Source of the DNA: Jhaorihella thermophila | GTDB taxonomy: Bacteria > Pseudomonadota > Alphaproteobacteria > Rhodobacterales > Rhodobacteraceae | Direction of reading: 5' to 3' | DNA length: 64,000 nucleotides | NCBI RefSeq assembly: GCF_900108275.1 | Contig: NZ_FNVD01000008.1 | Location: 1 to 64,000, forward strand | In this document: positions 47,558-56,940 of the stretch, in pieces | Numbering within the stretch: position 1 is the first letter of the stretch | How the letters are laid out: each line of letters opens with the position of its first letter | Program-made: the position numbers and the translations under genes | Notes under the pieces: generated by a model | The model's database searches: none | Seen by the model: only the letters and a program-made list of their open reading frames with translations | Told to the model about the DNA's origin: nothing

Positions 47558-48093
47558 TCGACAAAGCTCACCTTGCCGATGAAGGGCAGGTTGCGGTTGC
47601 GCTGGGCAAAGTCGATCCCATAGCCCACGACGAATTCGTCGGGGATCTCAAAGCCGATCCAGTCGGCCACGAATTCGACCTCGCGCCGGCTGGGCTTGTT
47701 CAACAGCGCGATGGTCTTGAGCCGCGCAGGTTCGCGGCTGAGCAGCAGGTTGGTGACGTGGTTCAGCGTGTGCCCGGTGTCGATGATGTCCTCGACCACC
47801 AGCACGTCGCGGCCCTCGATCGCGCCGCGCAGATCCTTGAGGATGCGCACTTCGCGGCTCGATTCCATCGAATCGCCATAGGAGGAGGCCTCGATGAAAT
47901 CGACCTCGATCGGCAGGTCCAGTTCGCGCACCAGATCGGCGATGAACACGAAGCTGCCACGCAGGAGCCCCACGACCACCAGCTTGTCGGTGTCCTCGAA
48001 TTCCTCGGCGATTTCCCGGCTCAGTTCCTCGATCCGCGCCGCGATCGCCTTGGCCGAGATCATTTCCTCTATGACATAAGGCCGCTTCGGCAT
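47554..48093 (-). CDS. hpt: Hypoxanthine phosphoribosyltransferase
   Basis: This 179-residue purine-salvage enzyme converts hypoxanthine (and often guanine) with PRPP to IMP/GMP. The PRPP motif is [18 protein letters not shown]. The substrate loop [13 protein letters not shown] and the base-binding [30 protein letters not shown] are intact. ATG 48093 starts the family-typical N-terminus [21 protein letters not shown]. It is first of a coupled set with two small membrane-protein genes. Confidence 0.96.
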   Translation of the reverse strand: MPKRPYVIEEMISAKAIAARIEELSREIAEEFEDTDKLVVVGLLRGSFVFIADLVRELDLPIEVDFIEASSYGDSMESSREVRILKDLRGAIEGRDVLVVEDIIDTGHTLNHVTNLLLSREPARLKTIALLNKPSRREVEFVADWIGFEIPDEFVVGYGIDFAQRNRNLPFIGKVSFVE

Positions 48094-48165
48094 GATGCCC
48101 CCCTTGATCTTCGCGCCCAACCATACGACATGGGGCGCCACTGTCACCACTCAAACGGTTGCCAG

Positions 48166-48621
48166 ATGCCGCGCCATTCGGAAACACGACGCCTGCCTTA
48201 TACCGCCCGCCAGATGTATGACCTTGTGGCCGATGTGGCGTCCTATCCGAAATTCCTGCCCTGGTGCGCGGCGGCCCGGATCCGTCGGCGCGTGCCGCAG
48301 GACGACCACGAACTGATGGAGGCCGATCTGGTGATCAGCTTCAAGGTGTTCCGCGAACGATTCGGCAGCCGGGTGACGCTGTGGCCAGCGCAATTGAAGA
48401 TCGACACCGAATATCTCGATGGCCCGTTCCGGTATCTCAAGTCGAACTGGACCTTTCGCGATTGCGATGAGGGCGGGTGCGAGGTGTCGTTTTACGTCGA
48501 TTTCGAGTTCCGCAACGCCATTCTGCAAAAGGTGATCGGCGCGGTGTTCAACGAGGCAATGCAGCGCATCGTCCGCGCGTTCGAGACCCGCGCGGCCGAG
48601 CTTTACCCGCGGGGCGCTTGA
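48166..48621 (+). CDS. COQ10/RatA-family coenzyme Q-binding START protein
   Basis: This 151-residue protein begins MPRHSETRRLPYTARQMYDLVADVASYPKFLPWCAAARI, the hallmark of the COQ10/PasT (RatA) family, and ends with NAILQKVIGAVFNEAMQRIVRAFETRA. In alphaproteobacteria and mitochondria these proteins help deliver or use ubiquinone; the toxin label of E. coli RatA should not be transferred. Divergent from hpt. Confidence 0.9.
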   Translation: MPRHSETRRLPYTARQMYDLVADVASYPKFLPWCAAARIRRRVPQDDHELMEADLVISFKVFRERFGSRVTLWPAQLKIDTEYLDGPFRYLKSNWTFRDCDEGGCEVSFYVDFEFRNAILQKVIGAVFNEAMQRIVRAFETRAAELYPRGA

Positions 48622-48652
48622 CGAACCCTTCTTTCGCCCTCATCATCGGGAC

Positions 48653-49210
48653 ATGCTGCGTGCGATGTTCCTGTTCGCCTGGCTGGCGGGGTCGGCCGCC
48701 GCCGGTACCGGCTGCAAGGAATTGTGGTTCACCCGAAACCTGATCATGGACCGCGCCGGTCATTGCTTTTCCACGCCGCTGGGGCAGGCGCTGTTCGACA
48801 ATGCCGACTGCACCGGGGTGCAGCCCCGGCTCGCGTCGCCGGAGGCGGCGCTGGTGGCCCGGATCCGGCAGATCGAGGCGCGCCACGGCTGCCGGGTCGA
48901 TACCTCGCGCCGCTGGCTCGATCTGCCCGACATCGCGTTCCGCCGGGTGCTTCAGGATCTGCCGATCCCGGACGAGCTGGGCTGGGGCTGTCTCGGCTGG
49001 ACCGGCCCGGTCACCCCGCTCTATTCCGGCCATCGCGGGCCGTTCCACGCGATCGGCCAGGTGACAGCGGGCGACTACGTGTCCTTTTCCCACCTTCCCG
49101 TCGGCGACTGGGCATATGTCCAGGTCCACGCACCGGTATGGGGCCCGTTCAAGAGCGCGGGCTGGCTCTACTGGCCGGGCCCGGTGCCTTGCGCCGCCGA
49201 GGCCGGCTGA
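48653..49210 (+). CDS. Exported YARHG/DUF4453 domain protein
   Basis: This 185-residue protein has a signal peptide (MLRAMFLFAWLAGSAAAGTG). A YARHG-like segment CKELWFTRNLIMDRAGHCFSTPLGQALFDNADC follows, then a DUF4453-type domain with GLPIPDELGWGCLGW-like spacing, in fact LPIPDELGWGCLGWTGP, and VGDWAYVQVHAPVWGPFKSAGWLYW resembling an SH3-like fold. Six or more cysteines suggest disulfides and a periplasmic location. Function unknown. It lies 31 nt after the COQ10-like gene. Confidence 0.75.
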   Translation: MLRAMFLFAWLAGSAAAGTGCKELWFTRNLIMDRAGHCFSTPLGQALFDNADCTGVQPRLASPEAALVARIRQIEARHGCRVDTSRRWLDLPDIAFRRVLQDLPIPDELGWGCLGWTGPVTPLYSGHRGPFHAIGQVTAGDYVSFSHLPVGDWAYVQVHAPVWGPFKSAGWLYWPGPVPCAAEAG

Positions 49211-49265
49211 GCGCGCCTGCCGTATCGGCGCTTTCATTGCGGCGCGCTTGCGCTAATGTCGGCGC

Positions 49266-50558
49266 ATGATGCTTGCGACGTCACTTGCCGAATTCGCGAC
49301 CGCCCCGGTTCGGGCCAGCGACGCCGCGCGCGTCGTGATCCGGCTCTCGGCGCTCGACTGGCTCGCCGTCGGGAGGGCCGGCGCGGACGAGCCGGTGTCC
49401 CGCATCCTGCGCGCCCAGGCCGAAGAGGAGGGCGGCGCGCGGCAGGCGCATCTTTTTGGTGGCGGCATGGCCCCGGCGCGGATGGCGGCGCTGGTCAACG
49501 GCACCATCTCGCACGCCCTCGACTATGACGACACGCATTTCGCGCATATCGGCCACCCGTCCGTCGCGGTATTCCCCGCGGCGCTGGCCGTGGCCGAGCT
49601 GTTCGACCGGTCGCTGTCCGAGCTGCTCGAGGCCGCGCTGGTCGGTGCGGAACTGTCGATCCGGGTCGGCCTGTGGCTGGGGCGCGATCACTACCAGCGA
49701 GGGTTTCACCAGACCGCCACCGCAGGCGCCTTCGGCGCGACTGCGGCGGCGGGGCGGCTGGCCGGGCTGGATGCGGGTGGGATGGCCCATGCGCTGGGCC
49801 TGACCGCCACCCGCGCGGCGGGGCTCAAGGCGCAGTTCGGCACCATGGGCAAGCCGTTCAACGCGGGCCTTGCCGCATCGGCCGGGGTCGAGGCCGCGCT
49901 TCTGGTGCGCCGCGGCCTGATCGCCAACCCGGAGGCGCTGGACGGCGCGCAGGGCTTCGGCGCGACCCATCACGGAGCGGGGGACAGCGTCGCCGCCACC
50001 GGGGGGCTGGGCGAACGCTGGCTGTTCGAAGACGTCAGCCACAAGTTTCACGCCTGCTGCCACGGGCTGCATGCGGCGCTCGAGGCGGCGCGGGAACTGG
50101 ACATTGCGGGTCGGGACGTGGCGGCGATCCATGTCCGCACCCATCCCCGCTGGATGAGCGTCTGCAACCAGCCCGCACCCACCACGGGACTGGGGGCCAA
50201 GTTCAGCTATCGCACGGTTCTGGCCATGGCGGCGGCGGGCATGGACACGGCGCGGCTGGACAGCTTCTCGGACGCCATCTGCGCCGACCCGCGCGTCGTT
50301 GCGCTGCGCGACCGGGTCACGGTCGAGTCCGACGATGCGCTTTCCGAAACGGCGGCCGAACTGGAACTCACCCTGCGCGACGGCCGCCGCCTGACTGCGC
50401 GCCGCGACCTTCTGCACCCGATCCACCTGTCCGAAAGGCAGACGCGCGTTCGCGCCAAGGCCGCGGCGCTGATCGGCCCGGACAGGGCCGACGCCGTCTG
50501 GGCCTGTCTGCATGCAAATGCCGGCGCCGGAGACTTCGCCACATTTCTCCGGCCCTGA
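49266..50558 (+). CDS. MmgE/PrpD family protein
   Basis: This 430-residue protein belongs to a family containing 2-methylcitrate dehydratase (PrpD), itaconate decarboxylase and many uncharacterised members. Blocks: RLSALDWLAVGRAG, ALVNGTISHALDYDDTHFAHIGHPSVAVFPAALAVAE, GVAL-like YQRGFHQTATAGAFGATAAAGRLAGLD, GTMGKPFNAGLAASAGVEAALL and FHACCHGLHAALEA. Without prp neighbours the substrate cannot be assigned. The N-terminus at ATG 49266 agrees with the family. Confidence 0.88.
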   Translation: MMLATSLAEFATAPVRASDAARVVIRLSALDWLAVGRAGADEPVSRILRAQAEEEGGARQAHLFGGGMAPARMAALVNGTISHALDYDDTHFAHIGHPSVAVFPAALAVAELFDRSLSELLEAALVGAELSIRVGLWLGRDHYQRGFHQTATAGAFGATAAAGRLAGLDAGGMAHALGLTATRAAGLKAQFGTMGKPFNAGLAASAGVEAALLVRRGLIANPEALDGAQGFGATHHGAGDSVAATGGLGERWLFEDVSHKFHACCHGLHAALEAARELDIAGRDVAAIHVRTHPRWMSVCNQPAPTTGLGAKFSYRTVLAMAAAGMDTARLDSFSDAICADPRVVALRDRVTVESDDALSETAAELELTLRDGRRLTARRDLLHPIHLSERQTRVRAKAAALIGPDRADAVWACLHANAGAGDFATFLRP

Positions 50559-50740
50559 TTCTGCACATATTGCCGCATTGATCCGATCATGCGTAGCTGG
50601 TGGAAGAAAAACTGCAAAGCTCGCCCGGGACCATTCTCCGGGCTGCGCCCGCGCCAAAATGCTGACACGGAGTGGCCGCGTTTTGCGCAAAATTTCCTGC
50701 GAGGCTTTCGTTCCGCTGCCAATAGACGGAAATTCGCAAG

Positions 50741-50941
50741 ATGGATACGCGCATGCCTCGCCAGGATCCGCGCCACGCAGTTCTCTTCGAACTGCTGCGC
50801 CAGCAAAGCCTGTCCGCCCGGATCACCGACCGCCAGCGGTGGCGGGCCCGGATCGACCGGCGCGACACGGCGTTCGCTCGTCTCAAGGATCAGGCCGAAC
50901 GCTCCTGGCGTCGCCCGCCTGAGCCGCCGCGAGCCGGCTAA
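50741..50941 (+). CDS. Possible small basic protein (66 residues)
   Basis: The frame encodes [66 protein letters not shown], an Arg-rich, helical-looking product with no recognised domain. A palindrome TTTTGCGCAAAA (50681-50692) lies about 50 nt upstream. The Shine-Dalgarno is weak (GGAAATT), and ATG 50753 is an alternative start. It converges with rlmE, overlapping its end by 4 nt. Coding status is uncertain. Confidence 0.4.
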   Translation: MDTRMPRQDPRHAVLFELLRQQSLSARITDRQRWRARIDRRDTAFARLKDQAERSWRRPPEPPRAG

Positions 50942-51639
50942 CCCCGGAACCCCGTCGCCACCACGAATTTCTCGGAACTGTCGGCCCGCGATGCCGGCGG
51001 CTTCACGTTCTGAACCTTGGCGAATTTCTGTTTCAGCAGCTTCTGCAACTCGCCTTCGGCCCCGCCGGCCAGAACCTTGGCCACGAAGGTGCCGCCCTCG
51101 TCCAGCACGTCAAAGGCAAAATACGCCGCAGCCTCGCACAGCGCGATGATGCGCAGATGATCGGTCTGCTTGTGCCCCGAGGAGGCCGCCGCCATGTCCG
51201 ACATCACCACGTCGGCCTTGCCACCCAGCCATTCCTTGACCTTGTCGTCGGCGCCTTCGGACATGAAATCCAGCTGGTGGATCTCGGCGCCTGGGATCGG
51301 CTCGACCTCCTGCAAATCCACACCCAGAACCGAGCCCACGGCCTTGCCCTTCTTCTCGCCCAGCGCGTTGACCCGCTTCACCGCCACCTGACACCACCCG
51401 CCCGGCGCGCAGCCCAGATCCACCACCCGCGCCCCCGGCACCAGAAAGCGGAACTTGTCGTCCAGCTCCAGGATCTTGAACGCAGCGCGGCCGCGATAGC
51501 CTTCGGCCTTGGCGCGCTTGACATATGGGTCGTTCAGCTGCCGCTGCAGCCAGCGGGTCGAACTCAGCTTGCGCCCCCGCGCGGTCTTCACCTTGACCTT
51601 CAGATCGCGCTGTCCGCGCCCGGAAGTATTCTTGGCCAT
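50938..51639 (-). CDS. rlmE: 23S rRNA (uridine2552-2'-O)-methyltransferase RlmE (FtsJ)
   Basis: This 233-residue SAM enzyme methylates U2552 in the A-loop of 23S rRNA late in 50S assembly. The N-terminal basic [43 protein letters not shown] contains the first catalytic Lys. SAM motif I is [15 protein letters not shown], followed by the Asp in [18 protein letters not shown] and the Lys in [12 protein letters not shown] 51639 is the likely start. The upstream gap holds a transposon relic instead of a conserved neighbour. Confidence 0.96.
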   Translation of the reverse strand: MAKNTSGRGQRDLKVKVKTARGRKLSSTRWLQRQLNDPYVKRAKAEGYRGRAAFKILELDDKFRFLVPGARVVDLGCAPGGWCQVAVKRVNALGEKKGKAVGSVLGVDLQEVEPIPGAEIHQLDFMSEGADDKVKEWLGGKADVVMSDMAAASSGHKQTDHLRIIALCEAAAYFAFDVLDEGGTFVAKVLAGGAEGELQKLLKQKFAKVQNVKPPASRADSSEKFVVATGFRG

Positions 51640-51736
51640 GGCCCCGGTCTCCATTCAGACCAAGGGAGATACGCGTTCGATGCGCGGCCGGCAAGGGTTC
51701 TCATGCCATGGCCCATCGTTCAGCTTTCCCTCGCTT

Positions 51737-51759
51737 CTTCAGCTTGTCTGAAATACCCC
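51737..51759 (+). repeat. Interspersed core element, divergent copy 9
   Basis: CTTCAGCTTGTCTGAAATAC then CCC, matching the core at most positions. It leads directly into the left inverted repeat of the transposon relic. Confidence 0.5.
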
Positions 51760-52237
51760 CGGGAGGCCTCGGCGAAAGGCGCCGTTTTCGGGAGTTCCGA
51801 CTGTGCGCGGGCATTTGCGGTTGTTTTCGAATGGGCGGACGCGCCGGGTTGGGCGGGGTGTCGCCACGGTTCGACGCGAAGAGAACGGCTCGGGGGGGCG
51901 ATCAGCCGAACTTGCCATGAGGCGCGCGTCTTTGGCGAGGTTCCAGGCGATCGCGGCCGGTTGCCGCTGGCAGCGGCTAGCATCAGCGTCAGCGCCGGAT
52001 AGCCGGGCCGGCCCTTCTCCTTTGCCGCTTGAGGCAGAAGCGGTTCGATCCGCGACCAGTGGGTCGCCGCCTCGATCCCGTCAAGGGCGTGACCGCAAGG
52101 GCGTGACCGCGGGGTGATCCTCAAGTTCGGGACCGACGAAAGGGGCGCGCCGGGAGATGAATTCCTTGCGCATGACCCCAAATGTCGCCGCTTTCGACAC
52201 AACCGGAATCCGCGCCTTTCGCTGAGACCTCCCGGGG
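51756..52237. mobile_element. 480-bp transposon relic with imperfect inverted repeats and IS5-like transposase fragment
   Basis: The left end CCCCCGGGAGGCCTC, then GGCGAAAGGCGC (51756-51782), is matched in inverted orientation by CCCCCGGGAGGTCTC, then AGCGAAAGGCGC (52237-52211). Weaker similarity continues to about 51806 and 52195. Inside, the minus strand encodes GIEAATHWSRIEPLLPQAAK, then EKGRPGYPALTLMLA, like the N-terminal DUF772 part of IS5-family transposases. The core catalytic region is missing. It looks like a deletion-derived, non-autonomous (MITE-like) relic occupying the rlmE-pgk gap. No other gene is visible in 51640-52291. Confidence 0.6.
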
Positions 52238-52291
52238 GGGGGCGGGGGCTGGTTCCCGGTCCCGTCACCGCCGCGTGCGGACCTCCGCCGC

Positions 52292-53482
52292 TCAGCCCTC
52301 GAGCGCGGCCACGCCGGGCAGGGTCTTGCCCTCCATCCATTCCAGGAACGCGCCGCCGGCGGTCGAGACATAGGTGAAGTCACCCGCCACCCCGGCCTTG
52401 TTCAGCGCGGCCACCGTGTCGCCTCCGCCGGCCACGGTCTTGAGCTTGCCGGCCTTGGTCAGTTCGGCAGCCTTGCGCGCCGCCGCATTGGTGGCCGCGT
52501 CAAAGGGTTCGATCTCGAAGGCGCCCAGCGGGCCGTTCCAGATCAGCGTCTTCGCCCCTTCCATCACGGCCCCGATCCGCGCCACGGTTTCCGGACCCGC
52601 ATCCAGGATCATCGCGTCCACCGGGCAGGCATTGGCGGCCACCACCTCATGCGCCGCGCCCGCCTTGAATTCGCGTGCCACCACCACGTCCACCGGCAGC
52701 AGGATCTCGCAGCCTTCCTTGTCGGCCTTGGCCATGATGTCCACCGCCGTCGCCGCCATGTCGTGCTCGCACAGCGACTTGCCCACGTCGAGGCCCTGCG
52801 CGGCAAGAAACGTGTTGGCCATCCCTCCGCCGATCACCAGGTGATCCACCTTTTCCACGAGATTGCCCAGCAGATCCAGCTTGGTGGACACTTTGGCCCC
52901 GCCCACCACGGCGATCACCGGACGTTCAGGGTTGCCCAGCGCGCCTTCCAGCGCCGACAGCTCCGCCTGCATCAGCCGTCCCGCGCAGGAGGGCAGCAAC
53001 CGCGCCACGCCTTCGGTCGAGGCATGCGCCCGGTGCGCGGCGGAAAAGGCGTCGTTGACATAGACGTCGCCCAGCTTCGCGAACTCGGCCGCCAGCTCGG
53101 GGTCGTTCTTCTCTTCGCCGGGGCAGAACCGCGTGTTTTCAAGCAGCAGAACCTGGCCTTCCTTCAGAGCCTCGACCGCGGCCTCGGCCGCGGGGCCTCG
53201 GCAGTCGGCGCAGAACAGGACCGGCACGCCAAAGGCCGCCTCAAGCGCGGAAACCAGCGGCCGCAGCGACATCTCGGGCACCACCTTGCCCTTGGGCCGG
53301 CCGAAATGGGCCAGAAGGATTGGCTTGCCACCGGCCTTGAGGATATCGGCCACCGTCGGCGCCACCCGGCGGATGCGGGTGTCGTCGGTCACCTGGCCAT
53401 CCTTGACAGGCACGTTGATATCCACCCGCACCAGAACCCGCTTGCCCGCAAGGTCCATGTCGTCCAGCGTCTTCCAGCCCAT
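52292..53482 (-). CDS. pgk: Phosphoglycerate kinase
   Basis: This 396-residue glycolytic enzyme interconverts 1,3-bisphosphoglycerate + ADP and 3-phosphoglycerate + [26 protein letters not shown] is the PGK signature, [10 protein letters not shown] and [11 protein letters not shown] line the substrate site, [10 protein letters not shown] and [16 protein letters not shown] follow, and the C-terminal hinge [15 protein letters not shown] is intact. Single gene here; no gap or tpi beside it. Confidence 0.98.
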   Translation of the reverse strand: MGWKTLDDMDLAGKRVLVRVDINVPVKDGQVTDDTRIRRVAPTVADILKAGGKPILLAHFGRPKGKVVPEMSLRPLVSALEAAFGVPVLFCADCRGPAAEAAVEALKEGQVLLLENTRFCPGEEKNDPELAAEFAKLGDVYVNDAFSAAHRAHASTEGVARLLPSCAGRLMQAELSALEGALGNPERPVIAVVGGAKVSTKLDLLGNLVEKVDHLVIGGGMANTFLAAQGLDVGKSLCEHDMAATAVDIMAKADKEGCEILLPVDVVVAREFKAGAAHEVVAANACPVDAMILDAGPETVARIGAVMEGAKTLIWNGPLGAFEIEPFDAATNAAARKAAELTKAGKLKTVAGGGDTVAALNKAGVAGDFTYVSTAGGAFLEWMEGKTLPGVAALEG

Positions 53483-53614
53483 CGGCTCCCCCTGTCGAGA
53501 ATTGAAATCGCCCGCTGTTTCACGGGATTCCGCATCCTGGTCAATGCGTCACATCACCCGCGACCCCGAACCGCCGCCGCAGCGCGGCGCGGATCCGGCC
53601 GGGCCGGGGCGGCC

Positions 53615-54739
53615 TCAGAGATCGGCGTGGAACTCCTCGATCAGGTGCAGCACCACGTCGCGCAGCGCCGCGTCGTGGGGCTTCTCGGCCTCGATCGATT
53701 CGCGATAGACCCGCCTTTGCCGGTCGGCGCTGGTGCCGGTTTCGATCGCCGTGCGCGCGGCTTCGACCTCTTTCAGACATCCCAGCGCCTCGGCGTCCTC
53801 GGCCACCAGTTCGATGATCTCGTCAAGCAGTTCGGCAAAGGGAACGACTTCGCGCCGGCCAAAGTCGATCAGTCCGCCGCCGATGCCATAGCGCTGGGCG
53901 CGCCAGCGGTTTTCGGCCACGAGGAAATTGTCGTAGATCCGCCAGCGCTGGTTGCGGCCCTTGAGCCGCCACAGGAACCGCGTCAGCGACTGGATCAGCG
54001 CGGCGATGGACAGGGTCGTTTCCAGCCGGGGCGACACGTCGCAGATCCGCGCCTCGATGGTGGGAAAGCGCGCCGAAGGGCGCAGATCCCACCAGATCTT
54101 GGAACTGTCCTCGATTAGGCCAAGGTCAACGAGGATCCGCACCGTGCGTTCATATTCGCCCCAGGAATTGAAGCGGGGCGGCAGGCCGGTCCGCGGCAGG
54201 TTGTCGAACACCGTCAGCCGGTAGGAGGCAAGCCCCGTGTCATCGCCCTGCCAGAACGGAGAGGATGCGGACATGGCCAGCAGGTGCGGCAGAAAATAGG
54301 TCAGCTGGTTGACGATGTCGGTGCGCAATTCGGGGGCTTCCAGGCCGACATGGACGTGCATGCCGCAGATCAACAGCCTGCGCGCGACGCCGCCCAGATC
54401 GCGGCGCAGTTCGTTGTAGCGGGGTTTGTTCGTGTGATGCTGCTCGCGCCAGGCCGAGAAGGGGTGGCAGGAGGCCGCGATCGGCGCAAGGCCGTATTCG
54501 GCGGCGTTTTTCGCGATCGTGCTGCGAAGACGCCGCAGGTCGGCGCGCGCTGCGTGGATGTCGGCGCAGACGGCGGTGCCGATCTCGATCTGGCATTGCA
54601 GGAATTCCGGGCTGACCTGGCCTTCGATATCGCGCTGGCAGGCCTCCATCAGCCCCTCGGGCGCGATGGCGAGATCGAGGGTTTCCCGATCGACGAGAAG
54701 GTATTCCTCTTCGATGCCGAGCGTAAAGTCTTGGGGCAT
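53615..54739 (-). CDS. ybdK: YbdK-type carboxylate-amine ligase (glutamate-cysteine ligase 2 family)
   Basis: This 374-residue ATP-grasp-like ligase of the GCS2 family shows weak gamma-glutamylcysteine ligase activity in E. coli YbdK; its physiological substrate is unknown. Motifs: [78 protein letters not shown] and [26 protein letters not shown] 54739 ([12 protein letters not shown]) fits the family. The gap to the TfoX_C gene carries element copy 10. Confidence 0.92.
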   Translation of the reverse strand: MPQDFTLGIEEEYLLVDRETLDLAIAPEGLMEACQRDIEGQVSPEFLQCQIEIGTAVCADIHAARADLRRLRSTIAKNAAEYGLAPIAASCHPFSAWREQHHTNKPRYNELRRDLGGVARRLLICGMHVHVGLEAPELRTDIVNQLTYFLPHLLAMSASSPFWQGDDTGLASYRLTVFDNLPRTGLPPRFNSWGEYERTVRILVDLGLIEDSSKIWWDLRPSARFPTIEARICDVSPRLETTLSIAALIQSLTRFLWRLKGRNQRWRIYDNFLVAENRWRAQRYGIGGGLIDFGRREVVPFAELLDEIIELVAEDAEALGCLKEVEAARTAIETGTSADRQRRVYRESIEAEKPHDAALRDVVLHLIEEFHADL

Positions 54740-54814
54740 GGGTTGTTCCTCCGTCCTGGGAGGCAGTGAACCGCGTTCGGGCGGGGTTGCCAAGCCTTTG
54801 ATGGTGCGACCGAA

Positions 54815-54867
54815 AGCGCGCCTGCGGCGCGCTGCCTCCGGCGGGAGTATTTGCGGGCAAGATGAAG
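54815..54867 (-). repeat. Interspersed core element with hairpin, copy 10
   Basis: Minus-strand core CTTCATCTTGCCCGCAAATAC then TCC (54867-54844), 7 nt past the TfoX_C stop in the sense direction, followed by CGCCGGAGG and an 8-bp hairpin AGCGCGCC/GGCGCGCT (54833-54815). Confidence 0.85.
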
Positions 54868-54874
54868 AGGGGGG

Positions 54875-55216
54875 TCAGCCGCGGGAAACGGGGCGTTCGA
54901 TCACGCCGATCGCGTCGAGCGTGGCCTCGAATTCCGAGCGGTGGGGATCGAAGGCGCGGGCGCGGATCGCGTCGAACCGGGCGCGCAGGGCCTGTTTCTC
55001 GGCCCCCTTGCAATCGTTCCAGGGGCGGCCCTGCAATCCCATCACCAGAACGTAGTAGCCGATGAAATGCGGTTTCGTGCCGCTTTGCAGCAGGCGCGCG
55101 TAGGTTTCGTCGGCGCCCAGCGCGCGCAGATCTTCGGCCGAGTGGATGCCGGCGCGCGCGCAGGCCGCTTCGAAGGCCGGGCCGAGATTGCGGATCGAGG
55201 AGGCGGGTTCGGGCAT
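54875..55216 (-). CDS. TfoX/Sxy C-terminal-domain protein
   Basis: This 113-residue helical protein has the TfoX_C pattern IRNLGPAFEAACARAGIHSAEDLRALGADETYARLL, a helix-hairpin-helix-like region, followed by HFIGYYVLVMGLQGRPWNDC. It lacks the N-terminal TfoX domain of true Sxy/TfoX competence regulators, so no competence role should be assumed. Divergent from the DUF6314 gene. Confidence 0.85.
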   Translation of the reverse strand: MPEPASSIRNLGPAFEAACARAGIHSAEDLRALGADETYARLLQSGTKPHFIGYYVLVMGLQGRPWNDCKGAEKQALRARFDAIRARAFDPHRSEFEATLDAIGVIERPVSRG

Positions 55217-55299
55217 GGCGCGACTGTAGCGGGCGCAGGCGGCGAAGGAAACCGGCAGGTGGGATTGACAGCGCTGCCCGTTCGGCGGAAAGGGCGAGC

Positions 55300-55731
55300 A
55301 TGGCGGTTCCTGAGGGTATCGAGGATTTTGCGGGCCACTGGCGGATCAAGCGCCGGATCGACGACCTGCGGGCGGGGCAGGTGATCCGCGGGCAAGGCAC
55401 GGCGACCTTCGTGGCCGTCGGGGCGCGGCGGCTGACCTGTGACGAGGCGTTGACGCTGGAGCTGACCGGTCAGAAACCCTTGCAGGGCCAGAGGCGCTAT
55501 CTTTGGGAAGGTGACGAGGGTGCCATCAATGTCCTTTTCGACGACGGCCGGTTCTTTCACCGCATCGCGCTGGGTGCTTTGCGGTCCGAGGATCTGCACG
55601 ATTGTCCGCCCGATCTCTATGCGGGAGACTACGATTTCTCGAACTGGCCGCTGTGGCGCGCGCGCTGGCGTGTGCGCGGGCCGCGCAAGGATTACGTGAT
55701 GGTCACGGACTACCGCCGCGCCGCGGGCTGA
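55300..55731 (+). CDS. DUF6314 family protein
   Basis: This 143-residue protein is a single beta-barrel-like domain: FAGHWRIKRRIDDLRAGQVIRGQGTATF, RRYLWEGDEGAINVLFDDGRFFHRI and HDCPPDLYAGDYDFSNWPLWRARWRVRGPRKDYVMVTDY. The strong W/Y pattern suggests a lipocalin-like ligand-binding fold; function unknown. Plus strand between TfoX_C and DUF6455. Confidence 0.75.
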   Translation: MAVPEGIEDFAGHWRIKRRIDDLRAGQVIRGQGTATFVAVGARRLTCDEALTLELTGQKPLQGQRRYLWEGDEGAINVLFDDGRFFHRIALGALRSEDLHDCPPDLYAGDYDFSNWPLWRARWRVRGPRKDYVMVTDYRRAAG

Positions 55732-55735
55732 TCGG

Positions 55736-55993
55736 TCAGCCCCGGGCGAGATGTTCCAGGTAGTCCTTGTTCATGCAGTAGTCGGGCGCGTGGTCCAGGT
55801 GTGCCCGGCCCTGCTGAAGCGCCGCGCAGCCTTCCTGATCACGGCAGGCGGCGCAGCGGATCACGAGGCTGCGCATATTCGTGGCGTTCATGTCGGGGTT
55901 TTCCAACAGGTCGGACGCGATGTCCGCGCCCAGGCGGCGCGCCATGCCGCTGACCAGATCGCTGCTGTTGAAGACCTTGGAAAAGATGCCCAT
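55736..55993 (-). CDS. DUF6455 family small cysteine-containing protein
   Basis: This 85-residue protein begins MGIFSKVFNSSDLVSGMARRLG, has a short helical N-terminus and a cysteine group IRCAACRDQEGCAAL with a fourth Cys in DYCMNKDYL, a possible metal or Fe-S ligand set. Function unknown. An FNR-type box lies 73 nt upstream of the ATG, so oxygen-dependent expression is plausible. ATG 55993 was chosen because the conserved domain starts there. Confidence 0.75.
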   Translation of the reverse strand: MGIFSKVFNSSDLVSGMARRLGADIASDLLENPDMNATNMRSLVIRCAACRDQEGCAALQQGRAHLDHAPDYCMNKDYLEHLARG

Positions 55994-56065
55994 GGGTATT
56001 CCTCCTTGCGCGGGGTCGATGCATCGAAGTGACACCAGACTGACGCGCAGGTCGGGGGAGCGGCC

Positions 56066-56079
56066 TTGATTTCGGTCAA
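56066..56079. promoter_or_regulatory. FNR/FnrL-type box
   Basis: TTGATTTCGGTCAA fits TTGAT-N4-(A/G)TCAA. It lies 73 nt upstream of the DUF6455 start and 109 nt upstream of bioY, so it could serve either; proximity favours DUF6455. Confidence 0.6.
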
Positions 56080-56187
56080 ACGGCGGAAGCCTTCGATTGC
56101 TGCGTGTGCAAATCCGGGTTGCGGCAGCGCAGAGATTGCGGCATTCAGTTGCGAACGGTTCACGACTGAGGAAAGGGAGAACGTGAC

Positions 56188-56787
56188 ATGAGCCTGGCTG
56201 CGACCAAGGGTGTTCTGGCCGAGGTGCTGGGGCCGCAAGAGGGGGCCGCGTTGCGCGTGAAGCAGGTGGCGCTGGTGGTTCTGGGCATCGCCGCGCTGGC
56301 AATTTCGGCCAAGATCAAGGTGCCGATGTGGCCGGTGCCGATCACGATGGGCACCTTCGCCGTGCTGTCGATCGGGGCGGCCTATGGCGCGCGGCTGGGG
56401 CTGGCGACGATCCTGGGCTATCTGCTGGTGGGCGCGCTGGGCTTTGACGTCTTTGCCGGATCGTCGGCCGAGAAATACGGCCTGACCTACATGATGGGCG
56501 GCACCGGCGGCTATCTGGTGGGCTATGTGCTGGCCACCGTGGCACTGGGCGCGCTGGCCGCGCGCGGCTGGGATCGGTCCTTCGGCAAGATGGCGCTGGC
56601 CATGCTGATCGGCAACGTGCTGATCTATGTTCCCGGCCTGCTGTGGCTGGGGCAGCTCTACGGCTGGGACAAGCCGATCCTGCAATGGGGCCTGACGCCG
56701 TTCCTGGTGGGCGATGCGATCAAGCTGGCGCTGGCGGCGGTTCTGATGCCGACCCTGTGGAAGCTGGTGGGCAACGCCCGCGCCTGA
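56188..56787 (+). CDS. bioY: Biotin transporter BioY
   Basis: This 199-residue substrate-binding (S) subunit of an ECF-type biotin transporter has about six membrane helices. Motifs are VPMWPVPITMGTFAVLSIGAAYGARLGLATILGYLLVGALG, the GPTGGY-like GGTGGYLVGYVLATVALG and IYVPGLLWLG. No bioM/bioN genes follow; solitary BioY proteins can transport biotin, or may use ECF subunits elsewhere. AAGGGAG precedes the ATG and a strong terminator follows. I looked for a BioR-type operator and did not see one. Confidence 0.95.
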   Translation: MSLAATKGVLAEVLGPQEGAALRVKQVALVVLGIAALAISAKIKVPMWPVPITMGTFAVLSIGAAYGARLGLATILGYLLVGALGFDVFAGSSAEKYGLTYMMGGTGGYLVGYVLATVALGALAARGWDRSFGKMALAMLIGNVLIYVPGLLWLGQLYGWDKPILQWGLTPFLVGDAIKLALAAVLMPTLWKLVGNARA

Positions 56788-56808
56788 GGCGAGAGAATTC
56801 GAAGATGG

Positions 56809-56836
56809 GGCCCGGGCCAAGCGTCCGGGCCTTTTT
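56809..56836 (+). terminator. Rho-independent terminator of bioY
   Basis: Stem GGCCCGG (56809-56815) / CCGGGCC (56825-56831), 9-nt loop, followed by TTTTT. It lies 22 nt past the bioY stop. Confidence 0.9.
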
Positions 56837-56940
56837 CGTTCCGCGTGCGGCGGCCCGACAGTGCGTTGCGCGTCTCGACAGGCGGAGGACATCCCGCTAG
56901 CCTGACGGCATTTCTTTTCGGGGTTTTCGGGGACTGCTGG

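Noticed and set aside
48166-48621. Toxin (RatA) of a toxin-antitoxin pair
   Set aside because: No antitoxin-like gene adjacent, and the family in alphaproteobacteria is better explained as COQ10-like ubiquinone binding.
56090-56187. BioR operator or riboswitch before bioY
   Set aside because: No TTAT...ATAA palindrome and no riboswitch-like conserved core seen.
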